Below the pieces are notes generated by a model that did not search any database, was not told where the DNA came from, and saw nothing but the letters and a program-made list of their open reading frames with translations. Below are positions 1 through 8,986 of a stretch of 64,000 nt of DNA, piece by piece. Source of the DNA: Marinomonas spartinae (GTDB lineage Bacteria; Pseudomonadota; Gammaproteobacteria; Pseudomonadales; Marinomonadaceae); contig NZ_JAEMUI010000007.1 of the NCBI RefSeq assembly GCF_016461715.1, forward strand, positions 1 through 64,000. Direction: 5' to 3'. The position numbers were made by a program, and so were the translations under genes. Every line of letters starts with the position of its first letter. Positions within the stretch are counted from its first letter, which is position 1.

Positions 1-195
1 GTTTTTAATCTTGATGCTGTTAATGGATGTCAGCAATTTTTAAGATTTTTAGGACATTTTTCTCGATTATACGCTTATGAAATTGTTTTTAATGATCGAC
101 GTAAACGTATTATTTTTAATCCAAAAATTTGAAAAATCTCACATGAACTGTATTCAGAAGAGGTTAATTCTTCTGAGGAAGAGGCTGACAAATAG
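1..195 (+). pseudogene. 3' end of an unidentified gene with an in-frame TGA
   Basis: The frame is open from the window edge to a TGA at 130-132 (43 codons ending FNPKI) and then stays open in the same frame for 20 more codons, ending in the acidic tail SEEVNSSEEEADK and a TAG at 193-195. The tail looks like a natural C-terminus, so the TGA may replace a TGG Trp codon. The visible protein is basic and aromatic (FLRFLGHFSRLYAYE, NDRRKR) and I do not recognise its family. The DNA is more A+T rich than the genes that follow. It is partial at the left edge. It could also simply be a gene ending at 132, with chance openness after that. Confidence 0.45.
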
Positions 196-271
196 CTCTT
201 AACTTACAATTAAAAAATTTTGATAAAAATAATTAATATTATTGAATAATAAGCACCTATAGGAACAGTCA

Positions 272-1528
272 ATGAAAATATTAACGAGAGAAAATACAAT
301 ATTATCTATTATGGGGTTGACGTTTGGTTTTGTATTTGTTGATCGTCTATCCATCAACTTTCTAATGCCGTTTATTACACAAGAATTTCATATTACCAAT
401 GCTCAAATTGGTTTTTTATCCTCTGCATTATCCGTGTCTTGGGCCATTTCTGCGTATTTTTTAAGCCATTTCTGTACTCGATTTGGGCGTCGGACTGAAG
501 TGTTGGTCGCGTGTGTCGTTTTGTTTTCAATATTTACTCTATTATCTTCGATTGCTGCAAGTTTTATGCTGCTAGTCATTATTCGAATATTAATGGGGAT
601 CGCAGAAGGGCCAGTATTACCGATTGCTCAGTCAATATTACTGGAAGAATCTTCAGACAAACGTCGTGGTTTTAATATGGGCTTTGTACAAAATGTCTCA
701 AGTAACTTATTTGGTTCAGTTCTTGGGCCAATTGTATTGATCTTTGTTGCGGAGCATTATGGTTGGCGCCATGCCTTTCTTGTGGTTGGTTTGCCGGGTT
801 TGATTGTGGCGTTTTTAATTTATAAATATGTCAAATTGCAACCTCATTCCCCTGTTATAAAAGAGAAAAAAACCGAAGCTGTGCCATTTAGCTTGAAAAG
901 GGTTTTTCAGAATAAAAACGTAGTGTTAAGTGGCATTTTATCTTGTCTGATGGTGGCATGGATGTTTTCTCAACTGACGTTTATTCCTGTGTATTTGACC
1001 AAAATTCAAGGTTATAGCGGTTATCAAATGGGTAGTGTAATGAGTGTACTGGGGGCTTCCGCTGTCATCTCTGGGTTATTTGTTCCTATGTTGTCAGACA
1101 TGTTTGGTCGAGCTCGCGTCTTTCGCGTTTTTACCCTGATTGCGATCCTGTGTCCCTTAAGCGTGTTGTATTTGGCAGGCAATCAAACTTATATGATGAT
1201 CAGCTTATTCTTCTTCTACTTTGGTTTGGGATCCATTCCTATTGTCATGTCGATTGTTCCATCAGAAAGTGTTCCCCGTCAGCACGTTGTCGGAACGCTT
1301 GGCTTCGTTATGGCCGTAACGGAACTGCTTGGTGGTTTTTCTGGCCCTGCTATTAGCGGTGTTTTGGCGGATATGTATGGACTAAATGCGCCTTTTTACT
1401 TTGCTGCAGGTGTCGCGGGGATAGCTTGTCTCGGATCATTTTTATTGCTGGAGACATCTCCGAAATTTAAAAAGCGAGTAGGTGAGGATATGCATCAACC
1501 AGCAACCACGCAGACGTTAGGCCGTTAA
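272..1528 (+). CDS. MFS transporter, organic-anion type
   Basis: A 418-residue major facilitator with about twelve hydrophobic segments. It is normal full length and probably an inner-membrane proton-coupled importer. The loop between helices 2 and 3 carries the MFS signature region (RFGRRTEV), and helix 4 has the RILMGIAEGPVLP motif seen in anion:cation symporters of the ExuT/ACS group. The substrate cannot be read from sequence. The ATG at 272 follows AGGA at 261-264. It points away from the broken left-edge gene and converges on the LuxR-type gene. A decayed partial copy of its 3' half lies at 4090-4203 beyond the amidase, so the transporter and amidase may once have been a duplicated catabolic set. 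Confidence 0.85.
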   Translation: MKILTRENTILSIMGLTFGFVFVDRLSINFLMPFITQEFHITNAQIGFLSSALSVSWAISAYFLSHFCTRFGRRTEVLVACVVLFSIFTLLSSIAASFMLLVIIRILMGIAEGPVLPIAQSILLEESSDKRRGFNMGFVQNVSSNLFGSVLGPIVLIFVAEHYGWRHAFLVVGLPGLIVAFLIYKYVKLQPHSPVIKEKKTEAVPFSLKRVFQNKNVVLSGILSCLMVAWMFSQLTFIPVYLTKIQGYSGYQMGSVMSVLGASAVISGLFVPMLSDMFGRARVFRVFTLIAILCPLSVLYLAGNQTYMMISLFFFYFGLGSIPIVMSIVPSESVPRQHVVGTLGFVMAVTELLGGFSGPAISGVLADMYGLNAPFYFAAGVAGIACLGSFLLLETSPKFKKRVGEDMHQPATTQTLGR

Positions 1529-1625
1529 GCGGGACTTTAAAAATTTTTGAATACAATGCTAAAAAAATAGGCTTTAAACTCTTGTTTTATCCTTTAGTAT
1601 TTTGTCTGCTTTTCATTCTTAAATT

Positions 1626-1651
1626 ATGGCGTTTCAGGAACGAAACGCCAT
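1626..1651. terminator. Hairpin between convergent genes
   Basis: A perfect 10-bp inverted repeat, ATGGCGTTTC / GAAACGCCAT, with loop AGGAAC, lies between the ends of the MFS gene and the LuxR-type gene. No strong T-run flanks it, so termination is inferred from position. Confidence 0.5.
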
Positions 1652-1719
1652 GCTATATTGAAATAAATTTGCAACCAATGAAAATTAGCGCTATTTTTCC
1701 TTTGCTGCAAACACTCATA

Positions 1720-2427
1720 TTAACTGGTATGGCGACTTAACAGGACGGCTAGTTGAGTACGGTTTTTACAATTCAGTTTATGCATCGCACTGTTAATATG
1801 GGTACGTATTGTTGTAGAACTTATGGCCATTTCTCGCGCAATTTCTTTATCAGAGAAACCTGAGGGTAAAAATTTCACAACCTCCAGCTCTTTTGCTGTG
1901 AGAAGAGGCAAAAATGGGGCTTTATCAGACAATGATTCCTCAAAGTAGGGCTTAAGTAGGCTTAAAATTTTTACTTCTCTTTTCGAGAATGGTGCCTTAT
2001 GTTTAGATCGCCATATTCTAAAATCCCCAATGTGAAACCCGCATTTGGAGATAAACATGTTAATACCATGATGCATATCATTAGGCTCTAGAAAATCATG
2101 GTAAAAGGCACTATTTTCTAATCTCTTCCGTTCTATTACTTCATCGATAATAACAGGCTCTATGTGCATACTAGCAATGGGCGTGACAATATCGTCACTG
2201 TATTGATAAGAGTTGTATTTATCTATTGAAGCTTGATCTATATTTAGAGCAACCCCTTTCCTGGATTTTTGGCTATTTTTATCAAAAACGTATGAAGCTA
2301 TAAATTCTGAGTTAAGTAATTCAGATAAACTTGATAGCACATTCTTTCGTTTCACTTCTGAAGAAATTGGCTGTTGTAACTGCCAAATTATCGAAGCAGT
2401 ATGACTTAAATCTTTTTCATTCAGCAT
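1720..2427 (-). CDS. LuxR-family transcriptional regulator
   Basis: A 235-residue regulator. The last ~65 residues are a LuxR/GerE helix-turn-helix (LTAKELEVVKFLPSGFSDKEIAREM, then TIRTHINSAMHKLNCKNRTQ). The N-terminal ~165 residues are a soluble ligand- or signal-sensing domain that I cannot assign; it lacks an obvious receiver Asp pocket. It is divergent from the amidase gene, and a perfect 7-bp inverted repeat (2487-2505) sits between them, making that region its likely target. The likely role is inducing the amidase and possibly the nearby MFS gene in response to substrate. Confidence 0.85.
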   Translation of the reverse strand: MLNEKDLSHTASIIWQLQQPISSEVKRKNVLSSLSELLNSEFIASYVFDKNSQKSRKGVALNIDQASIDKYNSYQYSDDIVTPIASMHIEPVIIDEVIERKRLENSAFYHDFLEPNDMHHGINMFISKCGFHIGDFRIWRSKHKAPFSKREVKILSLLKPYFEESLSDKAPFLPLLTAKELEVVKFLPSGFSDKEIAREMAISSTTIRTHINSAMHKLNCKNRTQLAVLLSRHTS

Positions 2428-2486
2428 AAAAGTGCTCCTTATTTTTGTTGTGGTTAAGCAATATAAATGCCAGAAACTATCTTTTT

Positions 2487-2505
2487 TCCTCCACCATTTG
2501 GAGGA
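2487..2505. promoter_or_regulatory. Candidate LuxR-type operator
   Basis: TCCTCCA-CCATT-TGGAGGA is a perfect 7-bp dyad with a 5-bp spacer, located 60 bp from the LuxR-type start and about 130 bp before the amidase start. The size and divergent position fit a dimeric HTH operator. The assignment is inference. Confidence 0.5.
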
Positions 2506-2564
2506 TTCTCAAACAGTAAAACTTTCACTAACGTTAGATGAAATTTTGTAACTATGGAAAAATC

Positions 2565-2636
2565 ATGTACAGAAATCTATTATTAACACTACTGTCGCTC
2601 AGTGCAACTCCACTTTTGCAGGAAAAGAAGATATGA
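2565..2636 (+). CDS. Small signal-peptide-like ORF overlapping the amidase start
   Basis: An ATG at 2565 opens a 23-codon frame starting MYRNLLLTLLSLSATPLLQ, which looks like a Sec signal peptide. Its TGA (2634-2636) overlaps the amidase ATG (2633-2635) as ATGA. It could be a leader peptide that couples translation to the amidase, or the relic of a signal peptide separated from the amidase by a frameshift. It may also be chance; no clear Shine-Dalgarno sequence precedes it. Confidence 0.3.
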   Translation: MYRNLLLTLLSLSATPLLQEKKI

Positions 2637-4033
2637 CTAATATTCGTGACATACGAGATCGCATTTGTTCAGGAAAAATGACAGCACAGGAAGTAGCTAA
2701 ATTTTGGCTTAATCGAGCAGAGAATCTTGATAAGTATAATGCTTTTTCAAGTATCAATAGGCAGCACACAATTGACCAAGCAATACATGTAGATGAAATG
2801 GTCAAGACAACGGGAGCCTGTCCAGAGTTAGCTGGCGTACCTTTTGCCATCAAAGATAATATTGATGTAGAAGGGTATGTTAATACTGGGGGGACCTATG
2901 CTCTTCGACATTACCGTCCAAAAAGCAATTCTAAACTGATTGAAAAAATTCTATCGGCTGGCGGAGTTATTCTCGGCAAAACATCGATGCAAGAGCTAGC
3001 TTTTGGCATATCTGGCTACAACCCAAACTATCAATCTGATAGTGGAGTGGGCGTTAAGAATGCTCATAATACGACAAAAATCGCTGGGGGGTCGTCGTCA
3101 GGCAGTGGCGCAGCCGTTGGTGCAAACATCGCCCCCATTGCTATTGGTACTGATACCGGTGGATCCGTCAGTATTCCGAGTGCTTTAAATGGTTGTGTGG
3201 GCTTTCGTCCAACAACACTTCGCTATCCGACAGACGGTATAATCCCTATTTCGTTTAGTCGTGACACTCCTGGGACTATGGCTCATAGTGTTGCTGATAT
3301 TATTACAGTTGATAACGTCATCACAGGTATAAAGGCCCTTCCACAGTATTCTAAAATACGACTTGGTATGCCAAGTTATCACTGGAGCGATTTAGATAAA
3401 GAGACAGCGCAGCGCTCTAGAGACCTAATTGAAACACTAAACAAATCAGGTATTGAAGTGGTCGATGTTGAGTTGGAAGGCGCAACCGATCTCGCTAACA
3501 AATTTAGTATGCCCGTGGCTATATATGAAGCGCGGGAGGAATTAATTCGGTATTTGAAAGAAACAGAAACAGGTATAACAATTGAACAGCTGGGATCGGA
3601 GATTAAGAGCCCTGATGTATACACTATCATTAACGATGCGGTTATTCCTTTAACATTCAGTACAAATAAATCAGATCCAAGCCTTGAATCATTGTATATA
3701 GAAGGTATAAAAAAATACAGACCAGCATTATTAAGAGTCTACGAGAAAACGTATGAAGAAAACCAAATTGATGCATTGATTTTTCCAACCACGCCTCAGG
3801 TAGCCATAGATTCCAACGCTGAAGCAAGTTCACCGCAAAACTTTTCACGGGTTATTCGAAATACTGATATGGGCAGTAATATACGATTACCCGCTATTAC
3901 ATTGCCTATGGGCTTAGGCCCTAGCAGTAAACTTCCTATTGGTATTTCGATTGAATCCTTACCTAACCATGATCGAAATGTGCTAGCCATTGCACAGGTT
4001 GTGGAATCCATTATTTCTAAGAAGTTTAAATAA
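2633..4033 (+). CDS. Amidase signature-family hydrolase
   Basis: A 466-residue amidase hydrolysing a C-N amide bond. The Ser-cisSer-Lys triad is visible: Lys74 in FAIKDN, Ser154/155 in AGGSSSGSGA and nucleophile Ser178 in GTDTGGSVSIP. The position after GGSV, usually Arg, is Ser here, which suggests an unusual substrate. Length is typical for stand-alone amidases such as AtzF-like or indoleacetamide hydrolases. The chosen ATG follows GGAAAAGAAG and gives a cytosolic protein. A signal-peptide-like ORF ends across this start. It is divergent from a LuxR-type regulator and followed by a decayed MFS copy. The substrate is unknown. Confidence 0.88.
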   Translation: MTNIRDIRDRICSGKMTAQEVAKFWLNRAENLDKYNAFSSINRQHTIDQAIHVDEMVKTTGACPELAGVPFAIKDNIDVEGYVNTGGTYALRHYRPKSNSKLIEKILSAGGVILGKTSMQELAFGISGYNPNYQSDSGVGVKNAHNTTKIAGGSSSGSGAAVGANIAPIAIGTDTGGSVSIPSALNGCVGFRPTTLRYPTDGIIPISFSRDTPGTMAHSVADIITVDNVITGIKALPQYSKIRLGMPSYHWSDLDKETAQRSRDLIETLNKSGIEVVDVELEGATDLANKFSMPVAIYEAREELIRYLKETETGITIEQLGSEIKSPDVYTIINDAVIPLTFSTNKSDPSLESLYIEGIKKYRPALLRVYEKTYEENQIDALIFPTTPQVAIDSNAEASSPQNFSRVIRNTDMGSNIRLPAITLPMGLGPSSKLPIGISIESLPNHDRNVLAIAQVVESIISKKFK

Positions 4034-4089
4034 TATTTGCTATTAAAAAACAGAGGCTGAATTTAAATGGATTTCCATTTTCTACTTTT

Positions 4090-4203
4090 CAGGTAATCAA
4101 ACTTATAGGGTGATCAGTTTATTTTCGTTTTACTTTGCTGCAGGTGTCGCGGGGATAGCTTGTATCGGATCATTTTTGTTAGTGGAAACGTCACCTAAGT
4201 TTT
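4090..4203 (+). pseudogene. Remnant of an MFS transporter gene with internal deletion
   Basis: This stretch matches the intact MFS gene at 272-1528 in two blocks that are not adjacent there. The first (CAGG.AATCAAACTTATA onward) corresponds to about 1176-1222, and the second (TTTACTTTGCTGCAGGTGTC onward, through TCGGATCATTTTT) to about 1393-1468. They meet at a short common string around TTTACTTTG, so roughly 170 bp were lost between them. There is no intact frame. It follows the amidase gene directly. Confidence 0.8.
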
Positions 4204-4246
4204 GCCTACCAAAATTGGCGGAAAATAGGTAACTCGATCCTCTTAT

Positions 4247-4283
4247 AAATAGAGGGAAATAATTTTACTTTCCCTCTATTTTT
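4247..4283. terminator. Bidirectional terminator
   Basis: A perfect 13-bp stem, AAATAGAGGGAAA / TTTCCCTCTATTT, with a 9-nt loop and T-runs on both strands. It lies between the amidase/MFS remnant and the LysR gene, whose 3' end it overlaps. Confidence 0.75.
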
Positions 4284-5205
4284 CCACTTCGTTGCTTTTA
4301 GATAGGTCGTCAAAGACACTACGAACTATATTTCTAAATGATAAGTAAGCGGTGTAGTCTTTTATCGATTTTGCACACCATAGATACAAGTCTCTGTTTA
4401 TTGGCGTGACATCATTCATTTTAATTTCAATGATGGGATAATGTTTTTGAATGGTTGAGACTGGAAAACTGGGTAAGGCAGCAAGGTAACGTCCTGTAGA
4501 CAGCATTTTTATCAGCATCATCGCATCATTTCGAAAGACCACTTTGGTTTTCGTGCCATGAATCCCATAGGAGGTCAGCATTTCTGTCGTTTGCTTTTCA
4601 AAGTAAGAGGCGATGCCTAGACTGAGCCAATCTTGCTCGATGAAATCCTTATTTTGAATGTGTTTTTCATTGGCTAGTGGATGATTTTCACCGCAAAAAA
4701 TACCGATTTTATCTCGGATAATGAGTTCTTTATGGAGTGTTGGGGCGATTTTGTCCGTTGATTGGGGAGCGATAATGATGTCAAATTGATCGTCAATCAA
4801 TCCTTCTAAAGCAATGGATGGATTTAAGCAGGTTGCCGTTATTGCTATTTCTGGGTGCTTCTCCAACATTTTTTCAATGATGATGGGCAATATTTCCATT
4901 GCGAACAGTGAGCCAGAAGCAATGCGTAAATTGTGTTTAATACCTAATTTATACTGAGATACCTGTTCTTTTGCCGAGTCTAATCTGCGAGTAATCGCGC
5001 GACCCTCCCTCGCTAAAGATTCACCTACTGGAGTGCTTGAGACACCAAAACGGCTGCGTGTAAACAGTTGTGTACCCACCTGCATTTCGAGGGTGGCCAT
5101 GGCTCTTGTTAGCGTCGGTTGGGCAATATTTAAATGCTCGGCTGCGGCGGTAATAGAGCCTTTTTCTAAAATAATAGATAAGTAAACAAGGTGTTTGGAT
5201 TCCAT
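4276..5205 (-). CDS. LysR-family transcriptional regulator
   Basis: A 309-residue LysR regulator. The N-terminal winged helix is at about residues 3-60 (HLNIAQPTLTRAMATLE) with a periplasmic-binding-like effector domain after it. The ATG at 5205 is preferred over the upstream TTG at 5211 because AGAGG lies 8 nt before it. It sits 43 bp downstream of the DUF3237 gene on the same strand and is likely co-transcribed with it. The divergent TAXI-TRAP/sulfatase operon is its probable target. Its sequence resembles that of the LysR gene at 22427 (AQPTLTRAMATLE versus TQPTLTRSIKQLE), so the two may be paralogs. Confidence 0.88.
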   Translation of the reverse strand: MESKHLVYLSIILEKGSITAAAEHLNIAQPTLTRAMATLEMQVGTQLFTRSRFGVSSTPVGESLAREGRAITRRLDSAKEQVSQYKLGIKHNLRIASGSLFAMEILPIIIEKMLEKHPEIAITATCLNPSIALEGLIDDQFDIIIAPQSTDKIAPTLHKELIIRDKIGIFCGENHPLANEKHIQNKDFIEQDWLSLGIASYFEKQTTEMLTSYGIHGTKTKVVFRNDAMMLIKMLSTGRYLAALPSFPVSTIQKHYPIIEIKMNDVTPINRDLYLWCAKSIKDYTAYLSFRNIVRSVFDDLSKSNEVEK

Positions 5206-5248
5206 TAACAATGCCTCTTTAGGTCATCTGCGACTGTTCAGCTGCGTA

Positions 5249-5710
5249 TCAGCCTACTTCAAATAACGTTAATTCAACCAATGTGGGTTTGCGAACCCCC
5301 ACTCCGATAAAAAGACGTTCTGTGATCCATTGGAAACGTTCTGCACTGGTTTCAAATTTAGGAGAACAGCGGAAATAAACTTGCTGAGGATCCACTGGTT
5401 CACCCTTTTTGATTTGTTGTGTCACTTCAGGGGAGGCCACTCGAATAGCACTATTATGGACATAAATACACTCTCCTTGGTCTGTTTCAATGGTATAGTG
5501 TGCATCTAAAAGCGCCAGTCTAGGAGTGGCGATAAGTTGGTAGTCAGCCCCGCCTGATAGCACTTTTCCTTGCCAATTCTGCCCAGAAACTTTACCGCCT
5601 AAAATGGGGATGAGACGACGTTCACCATGTACTGATTTTCCTATTTCTTGTGGCTTGGCCACTTCGATTTCTAACGTGGCGAAGTAATTCAGCGTTGGTG
5701 CATTTATCAT
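5249..5710 (-). CDS. DUF3237 family protein
   Basis: A 153-residue soluble protein with the DUF3237 pattern (GKSVHGERRLIPILGGKVSG, LLDAHYTIET, YFRCSPKFET, RLFIGVG). The function of the family is not established; members often lie in aromatic or side-chain catabolic clusters. The longest frame begins 31 codons upstream, but the ATG at 5710 has a textbook AGGAGG (5717-5722 on the + strand) just before it, so I chose that start. It is first in a two-gene unit with the LysR gene and divergent from the TAXI-TRAP operon, which suggests a shared substrate. Confidence 0.8.
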   Translation of the reverse strand: MINAPTLNYFATLEIEVAKPQEIGKSVHGERRLIPILGGKVSGQNWQGKVLSGGADYQLIATPRLALLDAHYTIETDQGECIYVHNSAIRVASPEVTQQIKKGEPVDPQQVYFRCSPKFETSAERFQWITERLFIGVGVRKPTLVELTLFEVG

Positions 5711-5957
5711 ATAAAACCTCCTATTCTTGTTATTTTTAGTACGTATATATTGAAGAAGAGACGTCGTTCTAATCGAATTTTCTGGCACTTCTTTTGTGTA
5801 CACAAGGTCTACTAGTTTGCACTATTCAGGCAAACAAGCCAATTTTCGTATTCATTTTTGTATGATTAAAGATTCAAATTGCTATTTTACGGATATATGA
5901 AATGAAGGTAGATTGTTTACTGCTAAACAAAAAAAATAAAATCAGCAGGATAATAAA

Positions 5958-6956
5958 ATGTATACTTTCAAAAGGTTCTTTAGGAAGCCGATAGGGATCA
6001 TTGGTCTTGTTTGTGCCAGTGCGTTTGTTACGACCGTCAGCCAGGCGCAAACAATAGGCATGGAATCAGCCAGTGAAAACAGTGTTCTCGGTATGTTGCC
6101 TCAGGCCATGGCTCCATACTGGGCGAAAAGTGGCATAAATATTCAACTTGCTCTCAATCAAACGCTCACCAAGTCTCTTCTTAAAATAGCATTAGGCAAG
6201 CTAGATTCTGCCGTTGTTCCTCCTCTCGCATATGAAGACTTTCAAAAAGGCACAGGCCCATATGCCAAAATTGCAGCTAAAACCAAGTCAATCGCAGGGA
6301 ATGTACGTGCCTTATTTGCTATTCCGGGAAGTTATTATCATGCCATTACAAGCGTCAAGTCTGGTATTAAAAGTTGGCCTGAAGCAAAAGGCAAACGCGT
6401 ATATATAGGACCACCAGCCGGTGCGGCTAATCAACAAATTATTGCACTCGCAAAAGCGGGCGGGCTGATGCCAGGAAGCTATGACGCGATCAAAGCACCT
6501 TGGGGAGCGGCCACTCAAAGTTATCAAGACGGTCAGTTTGATGTGTATGTGGGGACTTTTTCTTTAGGGTCACAAGCGGTCGCGGAATTAGGACTGACGA
6601 ATAAGTTTCGTCTTTTAGGAATACCTAAATCCAAAATGAATCCGCCAGAAGGGGCTGGTATGCAGCCTGCCGTTATTCCTCCACACACCTATCCTGGCCA
6701 AGTCAATGAGAAAAAGGTCATCACTTGGCAAACCTTGATGATGATGGTTGTTAAAAAAAGCATGAGTGATGAGGTTGCTTATAAATTAACAAAGGACTAC
6801 ATCGAGCATAGAAAAGCCCTGGCTAAGTCGAATGTCATGCTCAGAGATCTTCTTACCACAAACTATTTTTCTGGCGTCAATATGACATTGCACCCTGGTG
6901 CGGTACGTGCTTATAAAGAAGCAGGGATTAAAATTCCAGCGAAATTATTGCCTTAA
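5958..6956 (+). CDS. TAXI-family TRAP transporter substrate-binding protein
   Basis: A 332-residue periplasmic binding protein of the TAXI type, delivering its ligand to the fused TRAP permease encoded next. An N-terminal signal peptide (hydrophobic ~13-28, cleavage near VSQAQT) is followed by the TAXI-like fold, with KSLLKIALGKLDSAVVPPLA and KRVYIGPPAGAANQQ. The last element corresponds to the family's GxxGSG-type ligand loop but lacks the canonical form. It starts a run of permease, sulfatase and porin genes. An organosulfate or related anion is the inferred ligand. The ATG at 5958 is preceded by AGCAGGA. Confidence 0.85.
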   Translation: MYTFKRFFRKPIGIIGLVCASAFVTTVSQAQTIGMESASENSVLGMLPQAMAPYWAKSGINIQLALNQTLTKSLLKIALGKLDSAVVPPLAYEDFQKGTGPYAKIAAKTKSIAGNVRALFAIPGSYYHAITSVKSGIKSWPEAKGKRVYIGPPAGAANQQIIALAKAGGLMPGSYDAIKAPWGAATQSYQDGQFDVYVGTFSLGSQAVAELGLTNKFRLLGIPKSKMNPPEGAGMQPAVIPPHTYPGQVNEKKVITWQTLMMMVVKKSMSDEVAYKLTKDYIEHRKALAKSNVMLRDLLTTNYFSGVNMTLHPGAVRAYKEAGIKIPAKLLP

Positions 6957-7045
6957 AGCCAAAGTGTATTAAGCCAGACTTCTTAATTTCTATTTTTGAA
7001 CTGCTTACTTATCGGAGAGCTATCTCTCCGATGAAGGGAGGTTGC

Positions 7046-8986
7046 ATGTCTTCTTTTCGAACCTTGCCTAGAGTGTTTTCTTGGCTTCCTGGGTGCCTTA
7101 GTTTATTAGTCTGCTTATATGGCTTGGCAAATGTCATGCCTGCTATTGGCGGTTTTCGTCTTGGTCCCTTTCCACTGGTTCCTTTTCGTGCAAGTTTTTT
7201 TGCTCTGTGCGTCGTTGTAATTGCTTTATCTATTATTGAAAGGTCCCTTACTGAAAAAAAAGGACTGATTATTTCGATTATTAGCACCATCTTAATGTTT
7301 GCGATGATGTGGTGCTGTTGGTCTTTCTATAAAGTGAGCAGCGAACTAGATAGTGGTATGTTTTTGTTCGGCCCAAAGGAAATGTGGACTGCTCTTATTG
7401 CCTCGGCTGGTGCGCTTTTCTTTTGCTGGCGGATGTGGGGAGTGCCGGTTACGTTACTGGGCGTTATTGGTATTTTGTATATGGCAACGGGTCACTATTG
7501 GCCTGGTCCATTACAAACCGTCAGTAATGATATTAATGAAACGCTTTCCCAGAACTTATTATACAGTCTGGATACGGGGATCCTAGGCAGTACCTTTTCC
7601 ATTGTTATAACCACGGTTTTTCCATTTATTATTCTGGGTGCTGTTCTGGAAGGTGTTGGAGCAGGCGATTCGATGATACGCATTGCCTTTCATTGGATGC
7701 GTAAAACAGCAGGTGGACCTGCGCACGCCGCCGTTATTTCTTCTGCTTTGTTCGGAACCGTATCTGGAAGCGCCGTCGGGAATGTCGTAGGGACAGGTGT
7801 TATCACCATTCCAATGATTAAGCGAAGAGGTTTTTCAGCAAACTTTGCCGGAGCGGTTGAAGCCTCAGCCTCCACTGGTGGGCAAATAATGCCGCCTATA
7901 ATGGGGGCCGCCGCGCTGGTGATGGCGAATTTTGTTGGCGTCAGTTATATGACAGTGATGATCGCAGTATTGGTGCCTTCTATTGCTTACTATGGCAGTT
8001 TATTTGCCATGATCGTATTCGAGTGCCGCAGACTTGGTATTAAGGCGGAAGAAGAGATCGTTGGTGTTGATAAGCCGAATAGGCAAGATTATATGAACTT
8101 GATGCTTATCTTTATTCCCCTTGCCATCATCGTTGCTTTGCTGCTGTATGGCTTATCGCCATCTGGGGCCTCCATTGTTGCCTTAGTTCTGTTATTTCCA
8201 TTAAGTCTGATTAATCCAGAAATTAGAGCGAAACCTGTGGCACTAATAAAAAGCTTGGCCATTGGCGGTCGAACCTTTGCCGGCTTATTGATGGCAATTG
8301 CGGCCGTGAGTATTGTTATTTCGTCTTTATCTGCGACAGGTGTTCCCGTTAAATTCAGTGTTTTACTGGCCAGCATTGTTTCTAACTCTCTGTTGCTCTC
8401 TTTACTGATTGCGGCATTATGCTGCATTGTTTTAGGCATGGGGATGCCAACGTTACCAGCCTATGTAACCGTTGCGACAATTGCTATACCCGCAATGGAG
8501 CAATTGGGCTTGGCACCACTAACGGCTCATATGTTTGTGTTTTTCATCGCTGTAGGGTCGTGCATTACTCCGCCTGTCGCGATCGCCGCCTTTGCGGCGG
8601 CGAGTATATCGAATGGTGGACCCATTGGTACGTCCGTGCAGGCCTCTAGAGTCGGCATCATGATTTTCCTTATCCCATTTGCGTTTGCGTTCAATCCACA
8701 GCTACTAACAGTGAGCCAATCTGGTGTGAGTTTCGAGTTGTTACCATGGTTATGGGTAGTGATGAAACTGGTAGTAGGAATTGTGTTGATTGCCACCGCA
8801 CTGTCAGGTTTTCATCGACACAAACTGCGTTTTTATGAAATCGCGGCACGCTTGGCTGCGGCCGTTATGCTGTTTGTCCCAGATATCTTGTGGGATCAAG
8901 TCGGTATTTGTTTCGCTATCTTCTTGTGGGTTTGGCATTTACGCCATGATTTTAAAATATGGCATCGTTTTAAGGGAGCAGAATAA
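7046..8986 (+). CDS. TRAP transporter fused permease (DctQ-DctM type)
   Basis: About 646 residues. The N-terminal four-helix DctQ-like part (residues ~1-150) is fused to a large DctM-like permease, as is usual for TAXI systems. Signature stretches include GTVSGSAVGNVVGTGVITIP and GASTGGQIMPPIMGAAAL (written EASASTGGQIMPPIMG here), GMGMPTLPAYV and AVGSCITPPVA. I chose the ATG at 7046 rather than 7031 because AAGGGAGG (7034-7040) is positioned for it. It follows the binding protein by 89 bp and its stop overlaps the sulfatase start as TAATG, so uptake and desulfation are translationally coupled. Confidence 0.9.
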   Translation: MSSFRTLPRVFSWLPGCLSLLVCLYGLANVMPAIGGFRLGPFPLVPFRASFFALCVVVIALSIIERSLTEKKGLIISIISTILMFAMMWCCWSFYKVSSELDSGMFLFGPKEMWTALIASAGALFFCWRMWGVPVTLLGVIGILYMATGHYWPGPLQTVSNDINETLSQNLLYSLDTGILGSTFSIVITTVFPFIILGAVLEGVGAGDSMIRIAFHWMRKTAGGPAHAAVISSALFGTVSGSAVGNVVGTGVITIPMIKRRGFSANFAGAVEASASTGGQIMPPIMGAAALVMANFVGVSYMTVMIAVLVPSIAYYGSLFAMIVFECRRLGIKAEEEIVGVDKPNRQDYMNLMLIFIPLAIIVALLLYGLSPSGASIVALVLLFPLSLINPEIRAKPVALIKSLAIGGRTFAGLLMAIAAVSIVISSLSATGVPVKFSVLLASIVSNSLLLSLLIAALCCIVLGMGMPTLPAYVTVATIAIPAMEQLGLAPLTAHMFVFFIAVGSCITPPVAIAAFAAASISNGGPIGTSVQASRVGIMIFLIPFAFAFNPQLLTVSQSGVSFELLPWLWVVMKLVVGIVLIATALSGFHRHKLRFYEIAARLAAAVMLFVPDILWDQVGICFAIFLWVWHLRHDFKIWHRFKGAE

